From contig NZ_CH672387.1 of assembly GCF_000153465.1 (NCBI RefSeq), positions 3,811,935 through 3,875,934 of the forward strand: a DNA stretch of 64,000 nucleotides, read 5' to 3'. Below, in pieces: positions 45,162-54,844 of the stretch; position 1 is the stretch's first letter; every line of letters starts with the position of its first letter. Under the pieces are notes generated by a model that had not been told where the DNA came from, ran no database searches, and was given only the letters and a program-made list of their open reading frames with translations. The position numbers were made by a program, and so were the translations under genes. Origin of the DNA: Aurantimonas manganoxydans SI85-9A1 (lineage in GTDB: Bacteria; Pseudomonadota; Alphaproteobacteria; Rhizobiales; Rhizobiaceae).

Positions 45162-46646
45162 ATGCCCCGGACTCCCGCCATCATGCTCCAGGGCACCGGA
45201 TCGGATGTCGGCAAGACCGTGCTGGTCGCTGGGCTTTGCCGGCTGTTTGCCCGGCGCGGCCTGAAAGTGCGGCCGTTCAAGCCGCAGAACATGTCGAACA
45301 ACGCCGCCGTAGCGCTGATTCCGGAGACCGGCGGCTTCGGCGAAATCGGCCGCGGGCAACGGCTGCAGGCGCTGGCCTGCGGCACGGCGCCGACGGTCGA
45401 CATGAATCCGGTGCTCCTGAAACCGCAGTCGGAGACCGGCAGCCAGATCGTCCTGCGGGGCCGGGTGGCCGGCGAGGCGAAGGGCCGCGACTATCAGCGG
45501 CTGAAGGCCGGTTTTCTCGACACGGTGCTCGACAGCTTCGCACGGCTCTCCGCCGGTGCGGATCTCGTCATCGTGGAAGGCGCCGGGTCGCCGGCCGAGA
45601 TCAATCTGCGCGCCAACGACATCGCGAATATGGGCTTTGCCACCGCCGCCGACGTGCCGGTGATCCTCGTCGGCGATATCGATCGCGGCGGCGTCATCGC
45701 CTCGCTGGTCGGCACCCACGCCATCCTGCCCGAGGCCGACCGGCGGCAGATCGCCGGCTATCTGATCAACAAGTTTCGCGGCGACGTCTCGCTGTTCGAC
45801 GACGGGCTCGCCGCCATCACCGACTTCACCGGCTGGCCGAGCCTCGGCGTGGTGCCGCATCTCGCCGCTGCGGCGAAGCTGCCGGCCGAGGATTCGGTGG
45901 CGCTGGAACGGTTGTCGGCGCCAGGCGCCGAACGAAAGCTGACCGTCGCCGTGCCGCTGCTCGGCCGGATCGCCAATTTCGACGATCTCGACCCGCTGAA
46001 AGCCGAGCCGGATGTCGACATCGTCTTCGTGCGGCCCGGTGACCGGCTGCCGGAGCACGCCGCGCTGGTTCTGATTCCGGGCTCGAAATCGACCATCGGC
46101 GATCTGGCCGCCTTCCGGGCGAATGGCTGGGACCGGGATCTCGCCGCCCATCACGCGCGCGGCGGCCATGTCGTGGGCCTGTGCGGCGGCTACCAGATGC
46201 TCGGCCGCGCGGTGCGCGATCCACATGGCATCGAGGGGCCGGTGCGCCAGGCGGAGGGGCTCGGGCTGCTCGATGTCGAGACGGTGATGGAGCCGGAAAA
46301 GACCGTGCGCGAGGCGCGGGTCACCGCACCCGACGGCGCGCCGCTCGACGGCTACGAAATCCATCTCGGCCGCACCGCCGGTCCCGACTGCGCCCGGCCG
46401 GTCTGCCTCATCGACGGGACGCCGGATGGCGCGTCATCGCCCGACGGCCGGGTCTTCGGCACCTATCTGCACGGGCTGTTCGGCGCCGATGGCTGGCGCC
46501 GCAGCTTCCTCGCCCGCTTCGGTCTCGACGCCGCCGACACCGGCTACCGGGCGGGTGTCGAAGCCGCGCTGGATGCGATCGCGGACGAGCTGGAGCGGGT
46601 GATCGCCGTCGACCGCCTACTCGCCCTCGCCCGCAACCGCGATTGA
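45162..46646 (+). CDS. cobQ: Cobyric acid synthase
   Basis: Glutamine-dependent amidation of carboxylates b, d, e and g of adenosylcobyrinate diamide. 494 residues: P-loop [53 protein letters not shown], and a C-terminal glutaminase-like domain with Cys in [10 protein letters not shown] and His in [11 protein letters not shown] 45162 is preceded by AAGGAT. Divergent from cbiX across about 310 bp, which holds the riboswitch-like element on the other strand; convergent with the next gene (10 nt). Confidence 0.95.
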   Translation: MPRTPAIMLQGTGSDVGKTVLVAGLCRLFARRGLKVRPFKPQNMSNNAAVALIPETGGFGEIGRGQRLQALACGTAPTVDMNPVLLKPQSETGSQIVLRGRVAGEAKGRDYQRLKAGFLDTVLDSFARLSAGADLVIVEGAGSPAEINLRANDIANMGFATAADVPVILVGDIDRGGVIASLVGTHAILPEADRRQIAGYLINKFRGDVSLFDDGLAAITDFTGWPSLGVVPHLAAAAKLPAEDSVALERLSAPGAERKLTVAVPLLGRIANFDDLDPLKAEPDVDIVFVRPGDRLPEHAALVLIPGSKSTIGDLAAFRANGWDRDLAAHHARGGHVVGLCGGYQMLGRAVRDPHGIEGPVRQAEGLGLLDVETVMEPEKTVREARVTAPDGAPLDGYEIHLGRTAGPDCARPVCLIDGTPDGASSPDGRVFGTYLHGLFGADGWRRSFLARFGLDAADTGYRAGVEAALDAIADELERVIAVDRLLALARNRD

Positions 46647-46656
46647 ACCCGGCGCC

Positions 46657-47502
46657 TTAGCGGCCGGCGGCCCAGGCCTTGAACTTCTCGGCCCAGTCGC
46701 TGTGCCAGCGCGACAGCGGCGGCCGGTTCTCGACGATGTCGCCCGCCGCCCAGGCGATGCGCTTCTCGTCCATCTCGCGGGTCACCTCGCCATCCGGGCA
46801 GAGGATGTAGAATTCATCGGTGCCGAGCTTCTCCAGCATGAAATCGGCGGTCTGTTCCGGCGTCCAGGCGCCGTCGGGCTTCTCGACCCGTTCGCCCCGC
46901 GTCAGCGGGGTGAAGACGAAGCCCGGGATCATCAGCCGCGCCTCGACCCGTCCGCCTTGGCGGTTGCGCAGATCATGCTGCAACGCCTCGGTAAAGGCCT
47001 TCAGCCCGGCCTTGGAGACGTTGTAGGCCGGGTCTCCCGGCGGCGTGGTAATGCCCTGCTTGGAACCGCTGACGACGATCAGCCCGGGCTCGCCGCCGGC
47101 GACCATGCGCTCGCCGAAGATCTGGGCAACCTGGATGGCGCCGTGCAGATTGACCCGCAGCACCGCGTCCCAGTTGGCCTGCGGCCCGAAGATGCTGCTG
47201 CCCGGCTGGATGCCGGCATTGTCGAACAGAAGGTGGATCGTGCCGAAGCGGCCGAAGAGGTTCTTGGCCAGGGCCTCGACCGCGGCACGGTCGCCGACAT
47301 CGGTGTTCGACGTCAGAACCGTGCCGGACGGGCTTTCGGCAGCGACGGCCTCCTTGGCGGCGGCGAGCCGCTCCTCGATCCGGTCGACCAAACAGACGGT
47401 CATGCCGGCGGCGGCAAAGCGCTTGGCGGCGGCAAGGCCGATGCCGGACGCGCCACCGGTGACGACGGCGACATTGCCGTCCGCAATGACGGGATGGGTC
47501 AT
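46657..47502 (-). CDS. Short-chain dehydrogenase/reductase (SDR)
   Basis: A 281-residue SDR: cofactor motif TGGASGIG, NNAG-equivalent FDNAGIQPG and active-site pair in YNVSK (PAYNVSKAGLKAFTEAL) with Ser in VVSGSKQG. An unusual C-terminal part ends in WHSDWAEKFKAWAAGR. The substrate cannot be assigned. ATG 47502 begins MTHPVIADGN, with AAGGAACC upstream. Stands alone. Confidence 0.82.
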   Translation of the reverse strand: MTHPVIADGNVAVVTGGASGIGLAAAKRFAAAGMTVCLVDRIEERLAAAKEAVAAESPSGTVLTSNTDVGDRAAVEALAKNLFGRFGTIHLLFDNAGIQPGSSIFGPQANWDAVLRVNLHGAIQVAQIFGERMVAGGEPGLIVVSGSKQGITTPPGDPAYNVSKAGLKAFTEALQHDLRNRQGGRVEARLMIPGFVFTPLTRGERVEKPDGAWTPEQTADFMLEKLGTDEFYILCPDGEVTREMDEKRIAWAAGDIVENRPPLSRWHSDWAEKFKAWAAGR

Positions 47503-47641
47503 TGTTGGTTCCTTCTCACGGGGCATGGCTTGTGGAAATGATCCGACGCCGGGGGCGTGCGACGGACTAACATCGGCATTTCGCGTCGATCCGCAAGGGG
47601 CGGCGCACCGCCCGCCGCCAGGGCAGCGACGGGCGACAGCT

Positions 47642-48928
47642 TCAGCCGTGCAGCTTCAGGGCGGGCCCGCGTGCCGGGCTGATGACGTCGGCGACGATCG
47701 CCACCGTGCCCCGCAGCGGCCCCAGCACTGCCCATTGATGCTGGCGCTGGAGAGCGTGATAGGCGGCGGTGGCGAACTGGCCGGCGACGTAGAAATCATC
47801 CTTGCGGGCAAAGCCGATCAGGCCCACCGAACCGGCGCGGCCCAGCGACACCAGCTTGCCCTTGTCGCGGAAGACGAAGGGGCCGGGCGTTTCGCCGGCC
47901 AGTGCCTTGGGGATCGCCGAGGCGAGATAGTCGGCCTGCTGGCTGGCGCATTGCGCGGTCGGCGGCAGCGGCATCTGGGCGCCGGCCGGCGTATGGCTGG
48001 CCGCGTCGCCCAGGACGTAGATCGCCGGATCGACGGTGGTGCGCAGCCGGTCGTCGACGACAATGCGGCCCTTGCGGTCCATCTCGAAGTCGGCGAGCCC
48101 CTTCAGGCAGGGATGGCCGACGAGCCCGGCCGCCCAGACGGCGATGTCGGCGGGCCAGCTCTTGCCGTCGGCGGAGCGGACCTCGCTGGCCGTGACCGCC
48201 GCGACCCTGGCGCCGGTCTCGACCGAGACGTCGAGCGCCTTCAGCCGGTCGGCGACACCGGTCCGCAGCTCGCCATTCGCCCCCGGCATCAGCTCGGGCG
48301 CCGCTTCCAGGATGGTCAAGTCGAGCAGCTTGCGGCGCGCGCGCTCGTCCTCGGGTTCGAAGAAGGCCTGTTCGGACAGGCGCAGATGGGCGGCAAGCTC
48401 GGTGCCGGTCGCGCCGGAGCCGATGATGACGATCCGCGCCGGGTCGGCGCCCGCCCGCGCCGCGATCATCGCCGCGATGAACAATTCGCGGAACTCGTCG
48501 GCATCGGTCTTGGTGTCGAGCCGGATGGCGTGTTCGGCGACGCCCTCGGTGCCGAAATCGGTGGTGACGCCGCCCAGCGCGACGACGCAGACATCGTAGG
48601 AGAGGTTGCGCGCCGGGGTCAGGAGCCGGCCGTCCTGGTCGTGCATGTCGCCGAGCCGCACGGTCTTCGCCGCCCGGTCGATCGCCTCGACCCGGCCCTG
48701 CTCGAAGCGGAAGCCGCGCATCTTGGCCAGCATGTAGAAACTGATCTCGGCAAGCGTCGAGTTCACCGTGCCGGCGGCGAATTCATGCAGCCGCGGCTTC
48801 CACAGATGGGTGCTGACCACATCGACCAGCGTCACGGCGCAAGTCTTCTCGGCGGCCAGTTCCGCCGCCAGTTCCAGCCCGCCGGCGCCGCCGCCGAGGA
48901 TCAGGACGCGTTTGCGTTGCGCCTGCAT
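47642..48928 (-). CDS. NDH-2-like NAD(P)/FAD oxidoreductase
   Basis: A 428-residue flavoprotein with two dinucleotide folds: VLILGGGAGGLELAAELA (FAD, about 8-25) and IVIIGSGATGTELAAHL (NADH, about 166-182), then the FAD-closing ...IYVLGDAASHTPAGAQMPLPPTAQ. This pattern fits type II NADH:quinone dehydrogenase; a sulfide:quinone or related reductase is the alternative, though its Cys pair is not seen. The 51-residue DUF3096 gene ends 1 nt upstream, suggesting one transcript. Confidence 0.85.
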   Translation of the reverse strand: MQAQRKRVLILGGGAGGLELAAELAAEKTCAVTLVDVVSTHLWKPRLHEFAAGTVNSTLAEISFYMLAKMRGFRFEQGRVEAIDRAAKTVRLGDMHDQDGRLLTPARNLSYDVCVVALGGVTTDFGTEGVAEHAIRLDTKTDADEFRELFIAAMIAARAGADPARIVIIGSGATGTELAAHLRLSEQAFFEPEDERARRKLLDLTILEAAPELMPGANGELRTGVADRLKALDVSVETGARVAAVTASEVRSADGKSWPADIAVWAAGLVGHPCLKGLADFEMDRKGRIVVDDRLRTTVDPAIYVLGDAASHTPAGAQMPLPPTAQCASQQADYLASAIPKALAGETPGPFVFRDKGKLVSLGRAGSVGLIGFARKDDFYVAGQFATAAYHALQRQHQWAVLGPLRGTVAIVADVISPARGPALKLHG

Positions 48929-48929
48929 G

Positions 48930-49085
48930 TCAGCCGGCCAGCCGGGCGAGCGCGTCCGGGAACAGCCCGGTCAGACCGATGAAGATCAGATACAGCGCCA
49001 CGATGATGTTCAGAAGCCGCGGGATGACGAGGATGAGAACCCCCGCGATCAGTGCGACGATCGGCTGAATGCTGATGATTTCCAT
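48930..49085 (-). CDS. DUF3096 small membrane protein
   Basis: A 51-residue protein with two helices, opening MEIISIQPIVALIAGVLILV, then PRLLNIIVALYLIFIGLTGLF. This matches the short DUF3096 family, of unknown function. AAGGGA lies upstream of ATG 49085. It is directly upstream of the NDH-2-like gene. Confidence 0.75.
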   Translation of the reverse strand: MEIISIQPIVALIAGVLILVIPRLLNIIVALYLIFIGLTGLFPDALARLAG

Positions 49086-49141
49086 GATGCTGTCCCTTCC
49101 ATGGCGGATGCCCCGCGACGGGAGATAGGACCGGTATCGTG

Positions 49142-49921
49142 TCAGGCCATGTACCAGCCGTGACTGGGGACGATCGACTGGCCGGTCAGCGCATTGGAGC
49201 GGAAACCGGCGAGGAACACCGCGATCTCGGCGACGTCCTCCATGGTGGTGAATTCCTGGTCGACGGTGCCGCCCAGCATGACCCGGTCGACCACCTCCTT
49301 CTCGGAAATGTTCAGGCTGGCCGCCTGTTCGGGGATCTGCTTCTCGACGAGCGGCGTCTTCACGAAGCCGGGGCAGATCGTGTTGGCGCGCACGCCGTGC
49401 TTCGCTCCCTCCTTGGCCATCACCCGGGACAGGCCGAGAATGCCGTGCTTGGCCGCGACATAGGCGGATTTCAGCGCTGACGCCTCGTGGCTGTGCACCG
49501 AGCCCATATAGATCAGCGAGCCGGATTTCTGCGGATACATGTGCTTCACGCATGCCTTGGTCAGCAGGAACGAGCCGTCGAGATGGATGGCCAGCAGCCT
49601 GCGGAAATCGGCATAGGGAAAATCCTCGATCGGATGGACGATCTGGATGCCGGCATTGGAGACCATGGTGTCGATCCGGCCGAAGCGACGCGCCACCGCG
49701 TCGACGCCGCTGTTCACCGCCTCCTCGCTGGTGACGTCCATCTCCACCGCCATCGCCTCGGCGCCGGCCTCTTCCAGTTCGCCGACGACACGACCGGCAG
49801 CCGCCATGTCGATGTCGCAGATCGCCAGACGCGCGCCCTCGCGGGCGAAACTCAGCGCGATCTGCCTGCCGATCCCCGATCCGGCGCCCGTGACGACCGC
49901 GACATTGCCCTGCATCTGCAT
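49142..49921 (-). CDS. 3-hydroxybutyrate dehydrogenase-like SDR
   Basis: A 259-residue [56 protein letters not shown] with the Tyr-Lys pair, [21 protein letters not shown], and the C-terminal SHGWYMA. The NTICPG...P...VEKQI and the ending resemble bacterial D-3-hydroxybutyrate dehydrogenase, which feeds polyhydroxybutyrate breakdown. ATG 49921 is a full-length start, although no other ketone-body gene is nearby. Confidence 0.83.
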   Translation of the reverse strand: MQMQGNVAVVTGAGSGIGRQIALSFAREGARLAICDIDMAAAGRVVGELEEAGAEAMAVEMDVTSEEAVNSGVDAVARRFGRIDTMVSNAGIQIVHPIEDFPYADFRRLLAIHLDGSFLLTKACVKHMYPQKSGSLIYMGSVHSHEASALKSAYVAAKHGILGLSRVMAKEGAKHGVRANTICPGFVKTPLVEKQIPEQAASLNISEKEVVDRVMLGGTVDQEFTTMEDVAEIAVFLAGFRSNALTGQSIVPSHGWYMA

Positions 49922-49993
49922 GTGATCTCTCCACCGTTGTCGTGGCAGTTAAGATGGGCGGTGCGTGCAGTGCAACAAGACCGGAGGAGCTGT

Positions 49994-50021
49994 ACATACG
50001 CGCGATTTCAGGCGCGTATGT
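49994..50021. repeat. 10-bp perfect inverted repeat upstream of the hydroxybutyrate dehydrogenase
   Basis: Arms 49994-50003 and 50012-50021 (ACATACGCGC and its complement) with an 8-nt spacer, about 73 bp upstream of the dehydrogenase start. No T-run on either side. It could be an operator or the end of the decayed chemoreceptor transcript. Confidence 0.5.
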
Positions 50022-50052
50022 CCGAGGCTGAACGGCGGAATGGAGGTCATCG

Positions 50053-50220
50053 GGCATGGCGAGTTTTGCGGTCTCGCTCGCCGGCGTCTAGCTGGCCGCC
50101 GTTGCCTCTTCCACCATAGCGTCGTTCGGTTGGGTCACCTTGTCCATCTGGTCGGCCGCGCCGCCGCGTTAGCGCCAGGAGGTTGGTTTGGGAGGCGATC
50201 TCGTCGATGACGAAAATGAT
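50053..50220 (-). pseudogene. Decayed chemoreceptor signalling-domain fragment with internal deletion
   Basis: Read on the minus strand, 50163-50220 encodes the receptor tip (VIDEIASQTNLLAL). 50053-50162 encodes the part that normally lies some 90 codons later (ADQMDKVTQ, then MVEEAT). The roughly 270-280 nt between them are missing, the frame breaks at the junction and there is an in-frame TAG near 50090. Base identity to the same parts of the two flanking receptors is evident, closest to the second one. No start or intact sensor part remains. Confidence 0.85.
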
Positions 50221-50235
50221 CCTCCCACAAACAGA

Positions 50236-50259
50236 CATGCCGGCTCGAAGGCCGGCATG
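50236..50259 (-). terminator. Hairpin downstream of the first chemoreceptor gene
   Basis: Perfect 9-bp stem (50236-50244 with 50251-50259), 6-nt loop, 26 nt after the stop codon. On the minus strand it is followed by TCTGTTTGTG, a weak T-rich tail. Confidence 0.5.
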
Positions 50260-50285
50260 ATGCATTCTGGTGATGGAAGCCGGGA

Positions 50286-52202
50286 TCAGAACTCTTCCCA
50301 GCTCTCCTCCTGGGCGCGCGGGGCGCGGGCCGCACCGCCCGCACCGGTCGGGCGAAGCTGGGTCACTGCGGCACTGCGACGCGGCGCCTGCGCAGGGCGG
50401 GCCGGGCTGCGATTCAGGTCGCCGGCACTGGTGCGGAACTGCGCCATGGCATGGGCGAGTTCGTCGGTCTCGTTGGCCAGCGTCTGGCTCGCCGCGGTCG
50501 CCTCTTCCACCATCGCGGCGTTCTGCTGGGTGATCTTGTCCATCTGGTCGGCGGCGCCAGAGACTTCGCGCAGGCTCGTCGCCTGTTCGCGAGCGCTCGA
50601 AGCAATGGTCGAAATGACCTCGGCCATCGCGCTGACCTCGGTGACGATCTCCTCCAGCGACTTGCCCGAGGCCGTGACCAGCTCGACGCCGGTGCCGACC
50701 TGTTCGCGGGAGGTTGCGATCAGCGTCTTGATCTCCTTGGCGGCTTCCGCAGAGCGCTGGGCGAGGCCGCGCACTTCCTGGGCAACGACCGCAAAGCCCT
50801 TGCCTGCTTCGCCGGCCCGTGCCGCCTCGACACCGGCATTCAGCGCCAGGAGATTGGTCTGGAAGGCGATCTCGTCGATGACCGAGATGATCGAGTTGAT
50901 CTTCTCCGAGGACTGCTCGATCTGGCCCATGGCCGCGACCGCCTTGCCGACAACCTCGCCGCCCTTCTGGGCCTTTTCACGCGCACCTGACGCCACCTGC
51001 TGGGCCTTGCCGGCGCCCTCGGCGGTCTCGTTGACGGCCTGGGTCACTTCGCCCAAAGCCGCGACGGTCTCTTCCAGGCTCGCCGCCTGCTGTTCGGTGC
51101 GGTGGGCGAGATCGTTGGAGGCGGTGTTGATCTCGCCGAGACCCGTGCGGATCGAGGCGATCGACGTCACGACGCCGGAGAAGGCCGTTTCGAGCTTGGC
51201 GATGGCATCGTTGAAGAGGCCGCGCACGCCCTCGTAATCCTTCGTGAATTCCCGATCGAGGCGGGCGGTCAGGTCGCCGCTGGCCAGCCGCTCGAAGCCT
51301 TCGGTCATTTCGGCCATGAAGAACTCATGCGCCTTGACGTAGCCTTCGCCCAGTTCGGCCTGGCGGATGCGCTCGGCTTCCTCATCGGCGGCTGCGATCG
51401 CAGCCTGCTCCTTCAGTTGGCGCTGTTCGATCACGGTATGGCGCAGATGCTCCACCGAATTGGCCATCCGGCCGATCTCGTCGGAGCGATCGAGCCCCAC
51501 GACCTCGACGTCGGTCTTGCCGTCGGCGACGTCCGCGACGGTTTCGGTCAGCTTCTGCAGCGGCGCGAACATGCGCTTGGAGATCCACAGGACTGCCAGG
51601 CCGATCAGCACCGCGCCGATGACGGAGATGGCACCGAGCCGGATTTCGAGCGCCTGGACGGCGGTCAGGAACTCGGCCTCGGGCACGCCGACATAGAGGA
51701 CGCCGATGGTCTTGCCCGACGCATCCTTGATCGGATCGTAGGCGGTGAAGAAGGAGGTGCCCAGAATATCTGCCTGACCGCGGAACGGCCGGCCCTCGAT
51801 GAACAGCGCATCATGCACCGGGCCACGGGCGAGAACCGTGCCGACGGCGCGGCCACCGTCGGGCTTCATGACATTGGTGGAGACGCGGGTGTCACCCATG
51901 AAGATCGTCGCGGTGCCGCCGACCAGCGCCTTGACCTTGTCCACCGGCGCAAAGAAGTCGTTCAGCGGCTGGTTGCCCGCGTAGAGCGTATCGCCTTCGA
52001 GACGGAAGTCGTCGCCATAGTTGCGCAGAACCTCCCACGCGACCCGCATGTTGCTTTCCTGACGCTCTACGGCGCGCTGGCTGCCCTCTTCCTGTAGCAG
52101 GACCACGCCGGCGACTCCGAACATGGCGGTCAGGATCGCCAGGCAGGCGACCACCATGAGAGAGACTTTTGCTGGAAGAGACATTCGCGACAACATCGGC
52201 AT
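50286..52202 (-). CDS. Methyl-accepting chemotaxis protein with Cache-type sensor
   Basis: A 638-residue receptor: helix 1 (about 10-33), a periplasmic sCache_3-type domain (containing [22 protein letters not shown] and the C-terminal part [20 protein letters not shown]), helix 2, HAMP and the MCP signalling domain with tip [20 protein letters not shown]. It ends SWEEF, like the pentapeptide that tethers CheR/CheB. The signalling domain is almost identical to the next receptor over about 750 bp. Start ATG 52202; other in-frame ATGs at 52196 and 52184 are possible. Confidence 0.92.
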   Translation of the reverse strand: MPMLSRMSLPAKVSLMVVACLAILTAMFGVAGVVLLQEEGSQRAVERQESNMRVAWEVLRNYGDDFRLEGDTLYAGNQPLNDFFAPVDKVKALVGGTATIFMGDTRVSTNVMKPDGGRAVGTVLARGPVHDALFIEGRPFRGQADILGTSFFTAYDPIKDASGKTIGVLYVGVPEAEFLTAVQALEIRLGAISVIGAVLIGLAVLWISKRMFAPLQKLTETVADVADGKTDVEVVGLDRSDEIGRMANSVEHLRHTVIEQRQLKEQAAIAAADEEAERIRQAELGEGYVKAHEFFMAEMTEGFERLASGDLTARLDREFTKDYEGVRGLFNDAIAKLETAFSGVVTSIASIRTGLGEINTASNDLAHRTEQQAASLEETVAALGEVTQAVNETAEGAGKAQQVASGAREKAQKGGEVVGKAVAAMGQIEQSSEKINSIISVIDEIAFQTNLLALNAGVEAARAGEAGKGFAVVAQEVRGLAQRSAEAAKEIKTLIATSREQVGTGVELVTASGKSLEEIVTEVSAMAEVISTIASSAREQATSLREVSGAADQMDKITQQNAAMVEEATAASQTLANETDELAHAMAQFRTSAGDLNRSPARPAQAPRRSAAVTQLRPTGAGGAARAPRAQEESWEEF

Positions 52203-52328
52203 CGAACCTCGGCTGGGATGCGCCGCCGCGGCCGGGCGGACGCCAGTATCCGCGCGATCGGCGGGGTTTCGTGACGGACAGGGGCCTTCACTGCGCAACC
52301 GTTTCCGGAAGGGCCAATTGTGCCGTCA

Positions 52329-52360
52329 GGAAATTTCTATCCACGGCTGCTGAAATTTCC
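52329..52360. promoter_or_regulatory. Two GAAATTTC palindromes 22 bp apart, upstream of the first chemoreceptor
   Basis: GGAAATTTC (52329-52337) and GAAATTTCC (52352-52360) are inverted copies, and each contains the self-complementary GAAATTTC. Centres are 22 bp apart, two helical turns, 127-160 bp upstream of the receptor start. This looks like a paired operator for a dimeric regulator; the identity of the regulator is unknown. Confidence 0.4.
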
Positions 52361-52537
52361 GTTACCGCGAAGTCCCCTCGCGCCCGGATAGTCCACGCGA
52401 AAGCTTGCGCGGCGCCGGATCAGCACTTCTGCATGGCAGGCTTATTACTTCTCATGCATGTACAGCGGTATTCCGGCCAGTATCGCCATCCGCATGGAAC
52501 GCGGCGCGATGCCTCGCGATGTCGTCCGGACCGACGC

Positions 52538-52575
52538 GGAACGGCCCGGGGCATTATCCCACCCCGGGCCGTTCC
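52538..52575 (-). terminator. Strong hairpin after the second chemoreceptor gene
   Basis: Perfect 14-bp stem (52538-52551 with 52562-52575), 10-nt loop, 48 nt after the stop codon. There is no T-run on the minus strand, so it may act with Rho or as an mRNA end stabiliser. Confidence 0.6.
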
Positions 52576-52623
52576 GATCATGCTGCTTCGCCGATTGCCC
52601 CAAAGGGCGCCCGGCGAGGCCGG

Positions 52624-54540
52624 TCAGAATTCCTCCCAGCTATCTTCCTGGATCTGCGTGGCGCGGGCGGCGCCGCCCGAACCGGTCGTGCGCATCTGTG
52701 TCACGCCGCGGGACGGCGCATGGCGCTGCGGCTGCGCCCGGCCTTCGCTGCGGCGGGCGCCGGCATTGCCGGCACTGGTGCTGAACTTGGCCATGGCATG
52801 GGCCAGTTCGTCGGTCTCGTTGGCGAGCGTCTGGCTCGCCGCGGTCGCCTCTTCCACCATGGCGGCGTTCTGCTGGGTGACCTTGTCCATCTGGTCGGCC
52901 GCACCCGAGACTTCCCGCAGGCTCGTCGCCTGTTCCCGGGCCGAGGAGGCAATGGTCGAGATGACCTCCGCCATGGCGCTGACTTCCGTGACGATCTCTT
53001 CCAGCGACTTGCCGGAGGCGGTGACCAGCTCGACGCCGGTGCCGACCTGCTCGCGGGACGTGGCGATCAGCGTCTTGATCTCCTTGGCGGCTTCCGCCGA
53101 GCGCTGGGCGAGGCCGCGCACTTCCTGGGCGACGACCGCAAAGCCCTTGCCCGCTTCGCCGGCCCGCGCCGCCTCGACACCGGCATTCAGCGCCAGGAGA
53201 TTGGTCTGGAAGGCGATCTCGTCGATGACCGAGATGATCGAGTTGATCTTCTCCGAGGACTGCTCGATCTGGCCCATGGCCGCGACCGCCTTGCCGACGA
53301 CCTCGCCGCCCTTCTGGGCCTTCTCACGGGCACCCGACGCCACCTGCTGGGCCTTGCCGGCGCCCTCGGCGGTCTCGTTGACGGCCTGGGTCACTTCGCC
53401 CAAAGCCGCGACGGTCTCTTCCAGGCTCGCCGCCTGCTGTTCGGTGCGGTGGGCGAGATCGTTCGAGGCCGTGTTGATCTCGCCGAGACCCGTGCGGATC
53501 GAGGCGATGGAGGTCACCACATGGCCGATGGCTTCTTCCAGCGACGCGACGCTGGCGTTGAACTTGGCCCGGATCGGCTCGAATTCCTCGGCCACCCTGT
53601 CCTGCATGCGCACGGTCAGGTCACCGGCCGACAGGCGCTCGAAGCCCACTTCGACGACGCCGACAAAGGCGCGCAGGTCCTCGGCCTTGGCGTTGTCGAG
53701 GGCCGCCTGACGCTTCTTGGCCTCGTCCTGGCTGATACGAGCGGCCTCGGCTTCCTCGGCCAGCTCGTCGCGTTCGATGGCGGCCCGCTTGAAGGCCTCG
53801 ACCGCGCCGGCCATCTCGCCCACTTCATCGTGGCGGTTTGCGCCGGGGATGATGACGGTCTTGTCGCCGCCCGCCAGCTTTCGCATCACGCCGGCCATCT
53901 GGGAGATCGGCATCGCAATGGAGCGGGACAGGAAGAACCCCATAATCAGCGCGATCGCAGTGGCCACGACTGCACCCAAGGTAAGGGTCCAGTTCGCCGC
54001 ACTTGCTACTGCATCACGTTCAACGATACGGCCGGCGATAATAGTATTCTGGCCATCGCGAACCTCGTCGATGATTGTGCGGCCCTCAGCCAGCGTGAGC
54101 TTCCCGGTGAGCGCAAACGCCTGATCACGCGTCAACGGGTTGCGAGCGAGTTCCAACTGGCGCTCAGCAGACTTCGTCTGCCAGTTGGCCACGACGGCCT
54201 GCAAGTTCTCTACGCGGGTCTTCTGATCGATCGAAACCGTATCCGCTTTGAAGGACTCGGCATGCGACGTGAAATCGGCTTTCGCTTTCTCGTATGTGGA
54301 GAGAAAGCCCTCGTTGTTGCTCAGCAGGTATCCACGCACAGCGTTCTGCTGTTCGACCATGTCCCTGAGCATATGCTCAGCGCTCACGCTCAAGCCGAAA
54401 CTGACCTGGTTCTGATCGGCATTGGTTCCGATCGCATCCAACGAGCGATAGACGAGGAAGTCTGCCGCGATGGTGGCGAAGATGACGGCAAAAAAGGCGA
54501 GAGCGAGCTTCCTCGCCATGCGCAGATCGTTGATTCTCAA
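52624..54540 (-). CDS. Methyl-accepting chemotaxis protein with CHASE3-type sensor
   Basis: A 638-residue receptor: helix 1 (about 10-33), an all-helical periplasmic domain of CHASE3/four-helix type (about 34-185, with [20 protein letters not shown]), helix 2 (about 187-210), HAMP (about 211-270) and the MCP signalling domain (tip [20 protein letters not shown]). It ends DSWEEF. Start is TTG 54540 or ATG 54519. The sensor half is unlike the neighbouring receptor, but the signalling half is nearly identical to it. Confidence 0.92.
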   Translation of the reverse strand: MRINDLRMARKLALAFFAVIFATIAADFLVYRSLDAIGTNADQNQVSFGLSVSAEHMLRDMVEQQNAVRGYLLSNNEGFLSTYEKAKADFTSHAESFKADTVSIDQKTRVENLQAVVANWQTKSAERQLELARNPLTRDQAFALTGKLTLAEGRTIIDEVRDGQNTIIAGRIVERDAVASAANWTLTLGAVVATAIALIMGFFLSRSIAMPISQMAGVMRKLAGGDKTVIIPGANRHDEVGEMAGAVEAFKRAAIERDELAEEAEAARISQDEAKKRQAALDNAKAEDLRAFVGVVEVGFERLSAGDLTVRMQDRVAEEFEPIRAKFNASVASLEEAIGHVVTSIASIRTGLGEINTASNDLAHRTEQQAASLEETVAALGEVTQAVNETAEGAGKAQQVASGAREKAQKGGEVVGKAVAAMGQIEQSSEKINSIISVIDEIAFQTNLLALNAGVEAARAGEAGKGFAVVAQEVRGLAQRSAEAAKEIKTLIATSREQVGTGVELVTASGKSLEEIVTEVSAMAEVISTIASSAREQATSLREVSGAADQMDKVTQQNAAMVEEATAASQTLANETDELAHAMAKFSTSAGNAGARRSEGRAQPQRHAPSRGVTQMRTTGSGGAARATQIQEDSWEEF

Positions 54541-54844
54541 TGTGGTTCCAGTCGGATTAGCTCAGAGACGTCCCGCGACGCCCATGAATAGAATCGACGC
54601 ATCTGGTTAATTCCATCCTTACGGAACGGCGACGCACCTTTCATTCCGTCGTTCAGGCAGTGACAATTGGCCTAAACTACACGGCTGAATGGAAAGAACA
54701 CCGACGGAACCGTCGCAGCGATAGCCACCACCTTCCGCCATGTCATCTCCCGCCTGCCCGGCACGTCGACATTGTCCCGCCGCCGGCCGGCGATCGCAAG
54801 GACCGGGCCGACGGCAATGGCGATTGCTGCGAAACTACCGCGGC
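54541..54844. other. Intergenic region, nothing recognised
   Basis: 304 bp between the second chemoreceptor and the oxoprolinase gene. It is AT-richer near 54600-54700 and should contain the chemoreceptor promoter. No ORF, RNA gene or clear terminator stood out. Confidence 0.5.

Larger units (their letters stand above)
52203..52623. other. Intergenic region between the two chemoreceptors
   Basis: 421 bp without a gene. It holds the hairpin after the second receptor (52538-52575) and a pair of GAAATTTC palindromes (52329-52360). No convincing ORF or RNA gene was seen. Confidence 0.6.
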
